From: Brevibacillus sp. DP1.3A
GTDB lineage: Bacteria; Bacillota; Bacilli; Brevibacillales; Brevibacillaceae
DNA length: 64,000 bases
Direction: 5' to 3'
Assembly: GCF_013284245.2 (NCBI RefSeq)
Contig: NZ_CP085876.1
Coordinates: forward strand, 2,339,001-2,403,000
How positions within the stretch are numbered: the stretch's first letter is position 1; each line of letters begins with the position of its first letter. The notes beneath the pieces were generated by a model. The model was not told the DNA's origin and ran no database searches. It was given only the letters and a program-made list of their open reading frames with translations. This document shows positions 1 through 10,500 of the stretch, one piece after another. Made by a program: the position numbers and the translations under genes.

Positions 1-3000
1 GAGTATCTCATAGAGACGCAAAAGGAAGCGTTGATCAAGGTAATAGGATTTGAAGCACAAGAAGCAATTGACGAAACATATCCGAGCGAGATAGAGAATG
101 AGGAAATGACCGTCTCTGCTTCAACGGCGTACACCAATCTTCCTGTGAGAAAAACGAGACGCTTTTTATCCGTTCGGGAACAAGAGAGCAAGGAATCCAT
201 TTCGCCTTTATCTGTGGTGCGGGATGTGGCGATCATCGGTCTTTCCGGGCGTTATCCGCAGGCGAAAAATGTGGATGAATTCTGGAATCATTTAAAAGAG
301 GGGAAAAACTGCATTTCTGAAATCCCTAAGGATCGCTGGGATTGGAAGAACTATTTTGACGAAGAAAAAGGCAAAAAGGAATCTATGTATACAAAATGGG
401 GCGGATTTATCGAGGATATGGATAAATTCGATCCCTTATTTTTTCAAATCTCCCCAAAAGAAGCCGAGGAGATGGACCCGCAAGAACGGTTATTTTTACA
501 AGAAGCCTATGCGAGTATTGAGGACGCTGGATATACGCCTACAACTCTGTGTGAAAGCAGAAAAGTAGGCGTTTTTGTCGGCGTGATGAATGGTAATTAT
601 CCGACGGGAGCCACTTATTGGTCGATCGCGAACCGACTCTCATATCTATTAAACTTTCAAGGTCCAAGTGTGGCGGTGGATACGGCTTGCTCCGCTTCTC
701 TCACAGCGATTCATTTCGCCTTGGAAAGCCTGTACAGCGGTACAAGCGAGTGTGCAATCGCAGGGGGAGTCAATCTCATTGTCGATCCTGTCCACTATAT
801 GAAATTGTCAGCTTTGACGATGCTCTCTCCTACGAATCAATGCAAATCCTTCGGCGATCAAGCGGATGGCTTTGTGGATGGAGAGGGTGTGGGCGCTATC
901 GTCTTGAAGCCTTTGGATAAGGCGATAGCCGATGGTGACCATATTTACGGAGTCATCAAAGGAAGCATGATGAATACCGGTGGGAAAACGAATGGCTATA
1001 CTGTTCCGAATCCGCAGGCACAGGCGCAATTAGTGGCAGATGCCTTACAACGTGCCAAGGTACATGCAAGAACGGTCAGTTATCTGGAAGCACACGGAAC
1101 AGGAACGGAGCTGGGCGACCCGATCGAGGTTGCTGGACTTACTCGCGCCTTTGAAAAAGACACCCAGGACAAACAGTTCTGCGCATTGGGATCAGCGAAG
1201 TCGAATATTGGACATTGTGAGAGTGCGGCAGGAATTGCTGGCGTAACGAAAATATTATTGCAGTTGAAGCACGCGCAATTAGTGCCTTCCTTACATTCCA
1301 GCACGCTCAATCCCAATATTGATTTCACCAAGACTCCGTTTGTGGTTCAGCAAGAGTTGGCGGAATGGAGAAGACCGATTGTAGAGATCAATGGCACAAC
1401 CAATGAATATCCACGAATTGCAGGGATTTCCTCGTTTGGTGCAGGGGGAAGCAATGCCCATGTGATTATTGAAGAATATATTGCGGAAGAGCAACAGCGA
1501 TCCAGTAGGATGATCACCCCTCAGAACCCAGCTATTCTTGTTTTGTCAGCAAAGAATGCGGAGAGGTTGTATGAGAAAGCACAGCAGTTGTTAGCTTTTA
1601 TCCAAGAACATTCCTTATCTGATGCGCACTTAGCAGACATGGCGTACACGCTTCAGATAGGACGTGTAGCCATGGAAGAGCGTCTTGCTGTCCTTGCTGG
1701 CTCTATGAAGGAGTTGCAACAAAAACTAACAGCTTATGTAGAAGGGCAAGAGCATATTGCTGATTTGTATCGTGGTCAGGTAAACCGAAATCAGGAAATG
1801 CTGGATATTTTGACGTCCGATGATGAATGGGAAGAAACGATTGCGAGGTGGATGGAACGCGGTAAATATAGCAAGCTTCTCGACCTGTGGGTGAAGGGCT
1901 TACCTATCGATTGGAACAAGCTTTATCAGGAAGAGCGACCGAGTCGTATCAGTTTGCCAACGTATCCTTTTGCCAAGGAATCTTATTGGATCGAAGCCAA
2001 GTCTGTTAGCAGTAGCGCAGGGGTGGGTTCGATTCATCCTTTATTGCACCAAAATACATCTAATTTCATGGAGCAGCGGTTTAGCTCCACGTTTACGGGA
2101 CAGGAGTTTTTCCTGACTGACCATGTCATTAAGGGTCAACGTGTCTTGCCAAGCGCGGCTTATCTGGAGATGGCACGGGCAGCAATACAGTTGGCGACGG
2201 GAGGTCTTGATTCGGAGCAAGAACAGGACGGACTTCGTTTCAAAAATGTGGTCTGGACTCAACCTTTGGCTGTTGGGGCAGAACCCGTTCAGGCACATAT
2301 CGAACTCTATCCTGAGGCGAATGGTGAAATTGTTTTTGAAATTTACAGCGATAGCAAGGAAGATCAGAATCAAACGGCAGAGATTGTACACAGTCAGGGA
2401 AGTGCCGTGTTGTGTTCGATTCCAGATATCCCATCATTCGAGCTCTCCGTATTGCAGGAACAGTGCAAGATAAGCACACTCAGCGCAGAACAATGCTATG
2501 AGGCTTTCAAAAAGATGGGAGTCGACTATGGGCCTGCACATCGTGGGATCGATCAAATTTTGATCGGTCAGGGGCAGGTGCTGGCGAAGCTGTCGCTACC
2601 TACTTCCGTGGTGAAGAGCCAAGGGCAATTTGGTCTGCATCCGAGTTTGCTCGACGCAGCTCTACAGGCTTCGCTTGGCTTGATGATGGCAACCAGTGAT
2701 TTTTCGCTGATCCTTCCCTTTGCTCTTGAGGAATTGGAGATCGTAGGTGCTTGCTCCGCTTCCATGTGGGCACTCATTCGCTACAGTGAAGGCAGTAAAG
2801 CTGGAGATAAAGTGGAGAAGTTTGATATCGACTTATGTGACGAGAACGGGAATGTCCAGGTGCGGATGAAGGGCTTTTCTACGCGCAAGATCGCAAATGA
2901 ATCTGTTGGATCAGGAGTAGAAGCGCCAAAAGCTGCCGTTACTTTCGAAAAGGAGAAGGACGTAGATTCCTCCTCACTGATGGAACAGGCAACCCATTAT

Positions 3001-6000
3001 TTTAAAAAGCTGCTTTCCTCCGTCATCAAATTGGCAGCAAATAAAATGGAAGCAGACACCTCGTTGGAAAAATACGGTGTCGATTCCATTGTGGCTATGC
3101 AGATGACCAAGGAGTTAGAAAAGCTATTTGGTTCGTTACCAAAAACGTTATTTTTTGAATACCAAACGATAAAAGAATTAACAGGATTTTTCCTTGAAAA
3201 TTACCGTGAGAGCCTGATGCACATCCTGGGGATGGGGGAAAATGCGGAAGCCTCCCTCACGCAAGAGCCAGAAGCAACGATTGTGGACGAAAGGACAGCC
3301 GAGACAGAGCGCAGGAGCAAAAAACGCAAGTCTCAAAGATTCTCGTCCCTGCGAATGGAAACCCATCGAGAAAAAGGAGCGTTGGACATTGCCATTATTG
3401 GTATCTCTGGACGCTATCCGCAAGCATGGAATATACAAGACTTTTGGAAAAATCTGCGCGACGGCAAGGATTGTATTACCGAAATCCCAAAAGACCGTTG
3501 GGATCACAGTCTGTACTTTGATGAAGCGAAGGACAAGATCGGTAAATCGTATTCCAAATGGGGCGGCTTCATAGATGGTGTCGATCAATTTGATCCACTA
3601 TTCTTCCATATTTCCCCACGGGAAGCAGAGCTGATGGACCCACAGGAGCGGTTATTTTTACAGTGTGTCTATGAAACGATAGAGGATGCAGGGTATACGC
3701 GCGATGCTCTTGGCAAGCACGAAGGCTTGGGAGGCAATGTAGGTGTTTACGTAGGTGTTATGTACGAGGAATACCAGCTCTATGCGTCCGCTGAACAGGC
3801 ATTGGGCAGAGCGCTTACGATTGCGGGAAGTCCAGCTTCCATCGCTAACCGCGTCTCCTATTTTTGCAATTTCCACGGTCCGAGCATGGCGGTCGATACG
3901 ATGTGTTCTTCTTCGTTGACGGGGATTCATTTAGCGTGTCACAGCTTGCAACGCGGCGAATGTGAGGTTGCGATCGCAGGTGGTGTGAATGTTTCTATCC
4001 ATCCAAACAAATATCTGTATTTGTCGCAGGGCAAGTTCGCTTCCAGCAAAGGCCGATGCGAAAGCTTTGGGGAAGGCGGCGACGGATATGTACCTGGCGA
4101 AGGTGTCGGAACGGTATTACTCAAACCTCTGGCAAGAGCAATCGCTGATGGAGACCACATCTATGGCGTGATCAAAGGAAGCGCCATTAATCATGGTGGA
4201 AAAACGAATGGTTATACGGTTCCCAATCCTCATTCTCAATCAAGGGTGATTCGTCGAGCTTTTGAAGAAGCAGGAATTCACCCGCGAACGGTCAGCTATA
4301 TAGAGGCACACGGTACAGGGACTTCATTAGGAGACCCTATTGAAATTGCCGGATTGACGAAGACCTTTCAGGAATACACGAAGGAGAATCAGTTCTGCGC
4401 GATTGGTTCGGCCAAGTCAAATATCGGGCATGGAGAGAGTGCGGCAGGGATAGCAGGGTTGACCAAGATATTGCTGCAAATGAAATACAAGAGGTTAGTT
4501 CCGTCCCTGCATTCCCGCACACGTAACCCGAACATTGATTTTAGCAAGACTCCATTTGTGGTGCAGCAAGAGCTGGCGGAATGGAAGCGTCCCGTGATTG
4601 AAATCAATGGGGTAACGAGAGAATATGCAAGGATTGCGGGGTTATCCTCCTTTGGAGCGGGAGGAGCAAATGCTCATCTCGTCATTGAAGAATACAACGA
4701 AGAGGAACACCGCCCAGCAATCAGCATCTCGGCAAAAAATTCAGTTGTCATCGTATTGTCAGCGAAGAACAAAGACCGTCTTCGGGAGCAGGTACAGCGG
4801 TTGTTGTCTGCTATTCGGGAGCAAGTGCTGAGGGACAACGAACTAGCAGAGATTGCCTATACTCTCCAAGTAGGACGCGAGGCGATGGAAGAGCGGTTTG
4901 CTGTGACCGTCAAATCAATCTCTGAGCTTGAAGCAAAGCTAACGAGTTATCTGGAAGATGAGGATGATGGACAAGACCTGTTCACGGGTCAAGTAAAGCG
5001 GAATAAAGAAACGATGGATGTATTTGCAGCAGATGAGGATTTGCAACAGGCAATCGATACATGGATCACCAAAGGGAAATACGCAAAGATTTTGCGGATG
5101 TGGGTACAGGGACTGATTTTTGACTGGAACAAACTCTACGGGGATACGAAGCCTCGCCGAATCAGCTTACCTGCTTATCCTTTTGCAAGAGAGCGCTATT
5201 GGCTGCCAAAGGTGGAGTCACACGACATTGGTCTGATCGCAGCAGGAGCACTGGCTACTCTGCATCCCATGCTGCATCAAAATACGTCTACACTTTCGGA
5301 ACAACGGCACAGTTCGACGTTTACTGGGCAGGAGTTTTTCCTTAGAGATCATGTCGTGAAGGGGCAAAAGGTCTTGCCTGGGGTAGCTTATCTGGAGATG
5401 GCACGAGTGGCTGTGGATTTGGCAGCAGGTGTCCGATCTGATAACCAGTCGGCGATTCAATTGAAAAATATTGTGTGGGCGAAACCAGTTATTGTGGAAG
5501 AGGCACCGATCCAAGTACACACGGGACTATATCCGGAAGAGAATGATGAAATCGCTTTTGAAATCTACAGCCAGTCAAGGGAGGCTCAGGAGAATCTAGT
5601 AGTACATAGCCAGGGAAGAGCAGTACTACGATCAGCTATGGAAGCGCCAACGCTCGACCTTTCTGCCATTCAAGCACAATGCACAGCGAGTAGTTATAGC
5701 TTTAGCCAATGCTACGAAACGTTTCATGCGATAGGACTGGCATACGGTCCATCACACCAAGGGATTGAGAAGCTGTTTGTCGGGCCAGACCAAGTGCTGG
5801 CGATGCTGATCTTGCCTTCCTCAGTTACGGATACAGCAGGAAAATTTGTCCTTCATCCGAGTATCATGGACGCTGCGTTACAGGCATCGCTCGGTTTTAT
5901 GATGGGCACTACCGACCTTCAGCCGTCCCTGCCTTTTGCCTTAGAACAATTGAACATTTACAGTGCTTCGACAACTGCTGTATGGGCGTTGGTTCGATAC

Positions 6001-9000
6001 AGTGACGGCAATGCAGCTACGCAAAACGTGCAGAAGCTCGACATTGATTTGTGTGATGAGCAAGGCAAGGTTTGCGTAAGCATGAAGGGATTCACAACGA
6101 GGGTGCTCGAAGGTGAAAAAGCTGCCGGATTTGCAAAAAGTAAAGGTACAGGGGAATCAAGCAAAATCACTAGTACGTTGATGCTACAGCCTGCTTGGAT
6201 CGAACAAGCCATTCCTAAAGAAGCCAAAGCTCCTGAATATGAACAGCATGTGGTGATGCTCTGTGAACCAGGGCAGATTTCTTGGGATAGCATTTCATCT
6301 CAGATAAATGATGCGAGATTCCTTGTATTGCAATCCGATCAGCAAGGAATAGCGGAACGATTCCAAGCGTATGCTGTTCAGGTTTTCGAAGAAATAAAAG
6401 CTCTTCTTCAAGCAAAACCAAAGGGGAAGGTACTGATTCAGATCGTTGTTCCTCTCCGATCGGAACAACGACTGTTTGCTGGTATAGCTGGTCTGTTGAA
6501 AACTGCACAGATCGAAAACCCGAAAGTAGTCGGACAGTTGATCGAAATCGATTCAACAGAAGATTCAGCGGGATTGGCGGAAAAGCTGAAAGCAAACAGC
6601 CTTTGCCCTACAGACTGCCAGATTCGCTATCAGTTCGGGAAAAGGTACATGGCGGGATGGAGTGAAGTGGCAGCTCCACAGGATGAAGTAAGTAAACCGT
6701 GGAAAGACAACGGGATTTATTTGATCACGGGTGGAGCAGGTGGCTTGGGACTTATTTTTGCCGAAGAAATGGCAGCGAGAGCTCATGGCATCACCTTGAT
6801 TTTGACGGGACGTACTATGCTGACTGAGGAGAAGCAAGCAAAGCTTCGTAAGCTTGCGGATAAAGGGGCAAGAATCGAATATCGCCAAGTGGATGTCACG
6901 CAGAAACAGGCCGTAGAGGATTTGATCCAAAGCATTCAAGCAGAGTTTGGCGATCTTCACGGGATCATTCACGGGGCGGGCGTGACTCGCGACAACTTTA
7001 TCCTGAAGAAAACCAAAGAAGAAGTACAAGCAGTTCTCGCGCCAAAGGTTGCGGGACTCATTCATTTAGACGAAGCGACTAAGGGACTGAATCTGGATTT
7101 CTTTGTGCTCTTTTCTTCAGCGGCTGGAAGCTTGGGCAATATGGGCCAAGCAGATTATGCAACGGCCAACGCCTTTATGGATACCTACTCCGCTTACCGC
7201 AACGAACAGATCGCGCTAGGCGAACGGCAGGGGCAGACTATCTCCATCAATTGGCCTCTGTGGAAAGAGGGCGGAATGCAGGTAGACGAAGAGACAGAAA
7301 AGAGATTGTGGGACGACCTCGGCATGGTTGCTATGCAGACGGCTTCGGGTATCAACTGCTTGTATCGGGGGTTAGCTTCGGGACAAGATCAGTTGATGGT
7401 CATGGAAGGCGATCTTGTACGAATGAAGCAAAGGCTGATGGGGGGCTCTGTGACCTCATTGACGCAAAGCGAGGTTCAAGCGTCTTTGCTGAAAATGGTC
7501 GCTGATTTGCTCAAGGTTGATAGAGAGGATATTGAAATCCACGCTGAGCTCCATGAGTACGGCTTTGACCAGATTAAGCTGACCGAATTTACAAACAAGC
7601 TGAATCAAGCCTATGAGCTTGATCTTACTCCAACTGTATGGGTAGAGTACCCGACGCTTTTTGCTGTCTCGCAATACTTGGTAGATGCATACCAGAATCG
7701 GTTCATACAACAGTTCCAACCAGCAGAGAGCGCAAGTACCCCTGCAAAAACGGAGAAAGAACAGCCTGTTTCCGTTGGGCAACAAGATGTGCTTCGGGCA
7801 AAAGTAAGGGAGTATCTGAAAAAGGAAATTTCTGCTGTTATCAAGCTCCCAGCTTATAAAATCGATGAGGATGCTCCTCTAGAGAAATACGGGATCGACT
7901 CAGTCATGGCGATGCAATTGACCAATCAATTGGAAAAAGCATTCGGTTCGTTGTCAAAAACGTTGCTCTATGAATACCAAAACATAGAGGATTTGACAGG
8001 CTATCTTTTGACACATCATGGAGACAAAATCATCGAAATCATAGGGGCTGGGAAAACCGTAGAGACAAGTACAGTAGAGAATGTTGCTCATGTACTGCCT
8101 ACTGCTGACTCCATAACAGAGCATCGCCGTCGCTTCTCACGGGGTGTTACCCATAAGCAGGAAAATAAACAAACAAAATCTGACCTAGACATTGCGATAA
8201 TCGGTATTTCTGGTCGCTATCCGCAGGCTTCCAATATACAAGAGTTCTGGAACAATTTGCGGGACGGCAAGGATTGCATTACAGAGATTCCGCAAGGGCG
8301 CTGGGATCACAGCTTGTATTTTGACGAGGATAAGAACAGACAAGGAAAAGCATACAGCAAATGGGGCGGATTCATAGACGGTGTCGATCAATTTGATCCG
8401 CTGTTTTTCCATATTTCTCCACGAGAAGCAGAAATGATGGACCCTCAGGAGCGCCTTTTCCTGGAAACCGTGTGGAATCTGCTCGAGGACACAGGACACA
8501 CGCGAGAGGTGTTACAACGTCAATATGATAATAGAGTGGGCGTCTATGTAGGGGCGATGTATCAGCCGTATCACGCATTTGATACGGATATGGATAAGGG
8601 TTCTATCATTTCCCTCTCTTCCTACCATTCGATTGCCAACCGAGTCTCTTACTTCTTTAATCTACAAGGTCCAAGCATGGCGATTGATACAGCGTGTTCT
8701 TCATCTGCTATTGCCATTTATCATGCCTGCGAAAGCTTGATGAAGGGAGAAAGCTCGCTTGCTATCGCTGGTGGCGTGAATGTTTCGATTCATCCTAAGA
8801 AATACCTAGGCTTAAGTAAGGCCCAAATGATTGGAAGCCACGTAGACAGTAGAAGTTTTGGAGATGGAGACGGATATTTACCAGCAGAAGGCGTAGGCGC
8901 TGTACTATTGAAGCCTTTAGCAAAAGCGATGGAGGATGGGGATTCCATCTTAGCCGTTATTAAATCAGCCGCGACCAATCATGGCGGACGTACCAATGGA

Positions 9001-10500
9001 TTTTCCGTGCCTAATCCCCAAGCACAAGCGCAATTGATAGAAGAAAATTTTGCTAGAGCGGGCATTGATCCACGGACGATCAGTTATGTGGAAGCCGCCG
9101 CAAATGGCTCGCTGCTGGGAGATCCGATTGAGTTGAAGGCGTTAACGAATGCTTTTTCGAAGCAGACGGACGATGTTCAGTTTTGTGGAATTGGGTCGGT
9201 AAAATCGAATATCGGTCACGCAGAAGCAGCTTCCGGTATTTCTCAGCTGACAAAGGTAATCTTGCAGCTACAGCATCAGGAGTTGGTTCCCTCTATAAAA
9301 GCGGAGCCGTTGAACCCGCATGTCAATTTTGCAGAAACGCCTTTTTATTTGCAAAAAGATCGACAAAAGTGGGATCGACCAGTGGTGAGAATCAATGGAG
9401 AAGAACGAGAGGTTCCACGCCGGGCGACGATCAGTTCATTTGGAGCAGGCGGGTCAAATGCTCATTTGATTCTCGAAGAATATATTCCGGCGCAGACAGA
9501 GAGGAAATCCAGTTCTTCCGCCACTTCACCCCAGATTGTGGTTTTCTCGGCAAAAAATGCTGAGCGATTGCGTGCCGTAGCCCAGCAGATGCTTGTATTT
9601 GCCAAGCAGCAAGCGTTCTCCTTGGCGGATTTTGCCTACACACTTCAAATGAAACGAGAGGCTATGGAATGCAGATTGGCTATGGTGGTTCAAGATCGAG
9701 ATGAGCTGATTCATGGATTACAGACGTATTTGGAAGCGGTCGAACAAGGCAGTGAGCCAACTGCATCGATTCCTATCTATACAGGAGATCTCGAAGAAGA
9801 GCATGCAGGAGTGAGAAATCTTCTTTCAGGCAAGGTAGGAGATACCGTATTGCAGGTTCTTTTAGCAGAAAATAATCTGGAAAAGCTTGCCCTTCATTGG
9901 ACGCAGGGAGGTAAAATTCCTTGGGAATCCTTGCATCCACAAGAGCGTCGCATGATATCTCTGCCTACCTATCCTTTTGCGAGAGAACGCTATTGGCTCT
10001 CCACTTCCGAGGGTGAGGAGGAGCAGCTTGGAACTGAAACGATCACTCAACCTATGGAAAAAGCGACGTTAGCGATTGCTATCAACCCGGACAGCCCAAC
10101 AGAGGAAAACATTCAGCGTGATATGGCACAATTTATCTCACGTGAATTACACCTTTCGGAAGGGCAAATTAAGCCAAACAAATATTTCTTGGACTATGGC
10201 ATGGATTCGATCATGGTTACCAAGCTGATTCGTCATTTAGAGCATCGCTGGAACATCAAGATCAGAGGGCGGGAAGTACTGGAGAACCCGACGATGAAGT
10301 CCTTGGCCCATCTACTTGCGATAAAAATAAAAGAGTGGAGTCATAAAGAGATTGCTTCCACTACAGATTTAGAAACAATGTCTCAGGATAGTGGTGAACG
10401 GACGGAGAATCTCGGAGTCGATATGTTGCAAAAATTCAAAGAAGGCCTACTAAGCTTAGAAGAGATCGAACAGTTAATCGACAAAGGAGGGATGATATGA
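1..10500 (+). CDS. Megasynthase A: trans-AT PKS, 5'-truncated, three KS modules
   Basis: The reading frame is already open at base 1, where it encodes the last helix of an upstream ACP, so the gene starts left of the window; 3499 codons are visible (numbered from base 1). Order: ACP end (1-20); KS1 (75-493, Cys230 in DTACSAS, HGTGT and NIGH intact); post-KS linker; DH1 (679-965, His708 in HxxxGxxxxP, Asp885 in DxxxQ); ACP1 (Ser1029); KS2 (1129-1566, Cys1302 in DTMCSSS); DH2 (1755-2040, His1784); KR (2061-2473, GGAGGLG from 2244, Tyr2386); ACP0 (2490-2570, GFDQI, Gln2524 in place of Ser); ACP2 (Ser2634); KS3 (from 2730, Cys2899, HGTGT replaced by AANGS, hence KS0); ACP3 (Ser3403). No AT domain follows any KS, so malonyl units must be loaded in trans. 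Module 1 has a DH but no KR. The C-terminal tail contains FKEGLLSLEEIEQLID, which resembles the N-terminus of B, the NRPS-led protein that follows. Assembly-line role is certain; the product is unknown. Confidence 0.95.
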   Translation, partial: EYLIETQKEALIKVIGFEAQEAIDETYPSEIENEEMTVSASTAYTNLPVRKTRRFLSVREQESKESISPLSVVRDVAIIGLSGRYPQAKNVDEFWNHLKEGKNCISEIPKDRWDWKNYFDEEKGKKESMYTKWGGFIEDMDKFDPLFFQISPKEAEEMDPQERLFLQEAYASIEDAGYTPTTLCESRKVGVFVGVMNGNYPTGATYWSIANRLSYLLNFQGPSVAVDTACSASLTAIHFALESLYSGTSECAIAGGVNLIVDPVHYMKLSALTMLSPTNQCKSFGDQADGFVDGEGVGAIVLKPLDKAIADGDHIYGVIKGSMMNTGGKTNGYTVPNPQAQAQLVADALQRAKVHARTVSYLEAHGTGTELGDPIEVAGLTRAFEKDTQDKQFCALGSAKSNIGHCESAAGIAGVTKILLQLKHAQLVPSLHSSTLNPNIDFTKTPFVVQQELAEWRRPIVEINGTTNEYPRIAGISSFGAGGSNAHVIIEEYIAEEQQRSSRMITPQNPAILVLSAKNAERLYEKAQQLLAFIQEHSLSDAHLADMAYTLQIGRVAMEERLAVLAGSMKELQQKLTAYVEGQEHIADLYRGQVNRNQEMLDILTSDDEWEETIARWMERGKYSKLLDLWVKGLPIDWNKLYQEERPSRISLPTYPFAKESYWIEAKSVSSSAGVGSIHPLLHQNTSNFMEQRFSSTFTGQEFFLTDHVIKGQRVLPSAAYLEMARAAIQLATGGLDSEQEQDGLRFKNVVWTQPLAVGAEPVQAHIELYPEANGEIVFEIYSDSKEDQNQTAEIVHSQGSAVLCSIPDIPSFELSVLQEQCKISTLSAEQCYEAFKKMGVDYGPAHRGIDQILIGQGQVLAKLSLPTSVVKSQGQFGLHPSLLDAALQASLGLMMATSDFSLILPFALEELEIVGACSASMWALIRYSEGSKAGDKVEKFDIDLCDENGNVQVRMKGFSTRKIANESVGSGVEAPKAAVTFEKEKDVDSSSLMEQATHYFKKLLSSVIKLAANKMEADTSLEKYGVDSIVAMQMTKELEKLFGSLPKTLFFEYQTIKELTGFFLENYRESLMHILGMGENAEASLTQEPEATIVDERTAETERRSKKRKSQRFSSLRMETHREKGALDIAIIGISGRYPQAWNIQDFWKNLRDGKDCITEIPKDRWDHSLYFDEAKDKIGKSYSKWGGFIDGVDQFDPLFFHISPREAELMDPQERLFLQCVYETIEDAGYTRDALGKHEGLGGNVGVYVGVMYEEYQLYASAEQALGRALTIAGSPASIANRVSYFCNFHGPSMAVDTMCSSSLTGIHLACHSLQRGECEVAIAGGVNVSIHPNKYLYLSQGKFASSKGRCESFGEGGDGYVPGEGVGTVLLKPLARAIADGDHIYGVIKGSAINHGGKTNGYTVPNPHSQSRVIRRAFEEAGIHPRTVSYIEAHGTGTSLGDPIEIAGLTKTFQEYTKENQFCAIGSAKSNIGHGESAAGIAGLTKILLQMKYKRLVPSLHSRTRNPNIDFSKTPFVVQQELAEWKRPVIEINGVTREYARIAGLSSFGAGGANAHLVIEEYNEEEHRPAISISAKNSVVIVLSAKNKDRLREQVQRLLSAIREQVLRDNELAEIAYTLQVGREAMEERFAVTVKSISELEAKLTSYLEDEDDGQDLFTGQVKRNKETMDVFAADEDLQQAIDTWITKGKYAKILRMWVQGLIFDWNKLYGDTKPRRISLPAYPFARERYWLPKVESHDIGLIAAGALATLHPMLHQNTSTLSEQRHSSTFTGQEFFLRDHVVKGQKVLPGVAYLEMARVAVDLAAGVRSDNQSAIQLKNIVWAKPVIVEEAPIQVHTGLYPEENDEIAFEIYSQSREAQENLVVHSQGRAVLRSAMEAPTLDLSAIQAQCTASSYSFSQCYETFHAIGLAYGPSHQGIEKLFVGPDQVLAMLILPSSVTDTAGKFVLHPSIMDAALQASLGFMMGTTDLQPSLPFALEQLNIYSASTTAVWALVRYSDGNAATQNVQKLDIDLCDEQGKVCVSMKGFTTRVLEGEKAAGFAKSKGTGESSKITSTLMLQPAWIEQAIPKEAKAPEYEQHVVMLCEPGQISWDSISSQINDARFLVLQSDQQGIAERFQAYAVQVFEEIKALLQAKPKGKVLIQIVVPLRSEQRLFAGIAGLLKTAQIENPKVVGQLIEIDSTEDSAGLAEKLKANSLCPTDCQIRYQFGKRYMAGWSEVAAPQDEVSKPWKDNGIYLITGGAGGLGLIFAEEMAARAHGITLILTGRTMLTEEKQAKLRKLADKGARIEYRQVDVTQKQAVEDLIQSIQAEFGDLHGIIHGAGVTRDNFILKKTKEEVQAVLAPKVAGLIHLDEATKGLNLDFFVLFSSAAGSLGNMGQADYATANAFMDTYSAYRNEQIALGERQGQTISINWPLWKEGGMQVDEETEKRLWDDLGMVAMQTASGINCLYRGLASGQDQLMVMEGDLVRMKQRLMGGSVTSLTQSEVQASLLKMVADLLKVDREDIEIHAELHEYGFDQIKLTEFTNKLNQAYELDLTPTVWVEYPTLFAVSQYLVDAYQNRFIQQFQPAESASTPAKTEKEQPVSVGQQDVLRAKVREYLKKEISAVIKLPAYKIDEDAPLEKYGIDSVMAMQLTNQLEKAFGSLSKTLLYEYQNIEDLTGYLLTHHGDKIIEIIGAGKTVETSTVENVAHVLPTADSITEHRRRFSRGVTHKQENKQTKSDLDIAIIGISGRYPQASNIQEFWNNLRDGKDCITEIPQGRWDHSLYFDEDKNRQGKAYSKWGGFIDGVDQFDPLFFHISPREAEMMDPQERLFLETVWNLLEDTGHTREVLQRQYDNRVGVYVGAMYQPYHAFDTDMDKGSIISLSSYHSIANRVSYFFNLQGPSMAIDTACSSSAIAIYHACESLMKGESSLAIAGGVNVSIHPKKYLGLSKAQMIGSHVDSRSFGDGDGYLPAEGVGAVLLKPLAKAMEDGDSILAVIKSAATNHGGRTNGFSVPNPQAQAQLIEENFARAGIDPRTISYVEAAANGSLLGDPIELKALTNAFSKQTDDVQFCGIGSVKSNIGHAEAASGISQLTKVILQLQHQELVPSIKAEPLNPHVNFAETPFYLQKDRQKWDRPVVRINGEEREVPRRATISSFGAGGSNAHLILEEYIPAQTERKSSSSATSPQIVVFSAKNAERLRAVAQQMLVFAKQQAFSLADFAYTLQMKREAMECRLAMVVQDRDELIHGLQTYLEAVEQGSEPTASIPIYTGDLEEEHAGVRNLLSGKVGDTVLQVLLAENNLEKLALHWTQGGKIPWESLHPQERRMISLPTYPFARERYWLSTSEGEEEQLGTETITQPMEKATLAIAINPDSPTEENIQRDMAQFISRELHLSEGQIKPNKYFLDYGMDSIMVTKLIRHLEHRWNIKIRGREVLENPTMKSLAHLLAIKIKEWSHKEIASTTDLETMSQDSGERTENLGVDMLQKFKEGLLSLEEIEQLIDKGGMI
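7474..7695 (+). other. ACP0 domain in A: carrier fold without phosphopantetheine Ser
   Basis: An ACP-like domain sits between the KR and the functional ACP of module A2. Its signature reads YGFDQIKLTEF, so Gln (codon at 7570) replaces the Ser that accepts phosphopantetheine. Helix I and the downstream EYPTL helix remain recognisable. It cannot carry an acyl chain by the usual chemistry; a structural or docking role, or simple decay, are both possible. Confidence 0.85.
8188..9480 (+). other. KS0 domain in A (non-elongating ketosynthase)
   Basis: This KS keeps the acylation Cys (codon 8695, DTACSSS) and the NIGH His, but the HGTGT motif reads AANGS, so the first catalytic His is Ala (codon 9097). 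Such KSs accept and pass on chains but normally cannot decarboxylate malonyl-ACP. It is followed only by an ACP and then by the NRPS module of B, so it probably hands the chain to the condensation domain. Confidence 0.88.
10483..10499 (+). promoter_or_regulatory. RBS and ATGA overlap joining A and B
   Basis: AAAGGAGG at 10483-10490 lies six bases before the ATG at 10497, which overlaps the TGA stop of A (10498-10500). A second ATG follows at 10500. The arrangement implies translational coupling of A and B. Confidence 0.8.
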
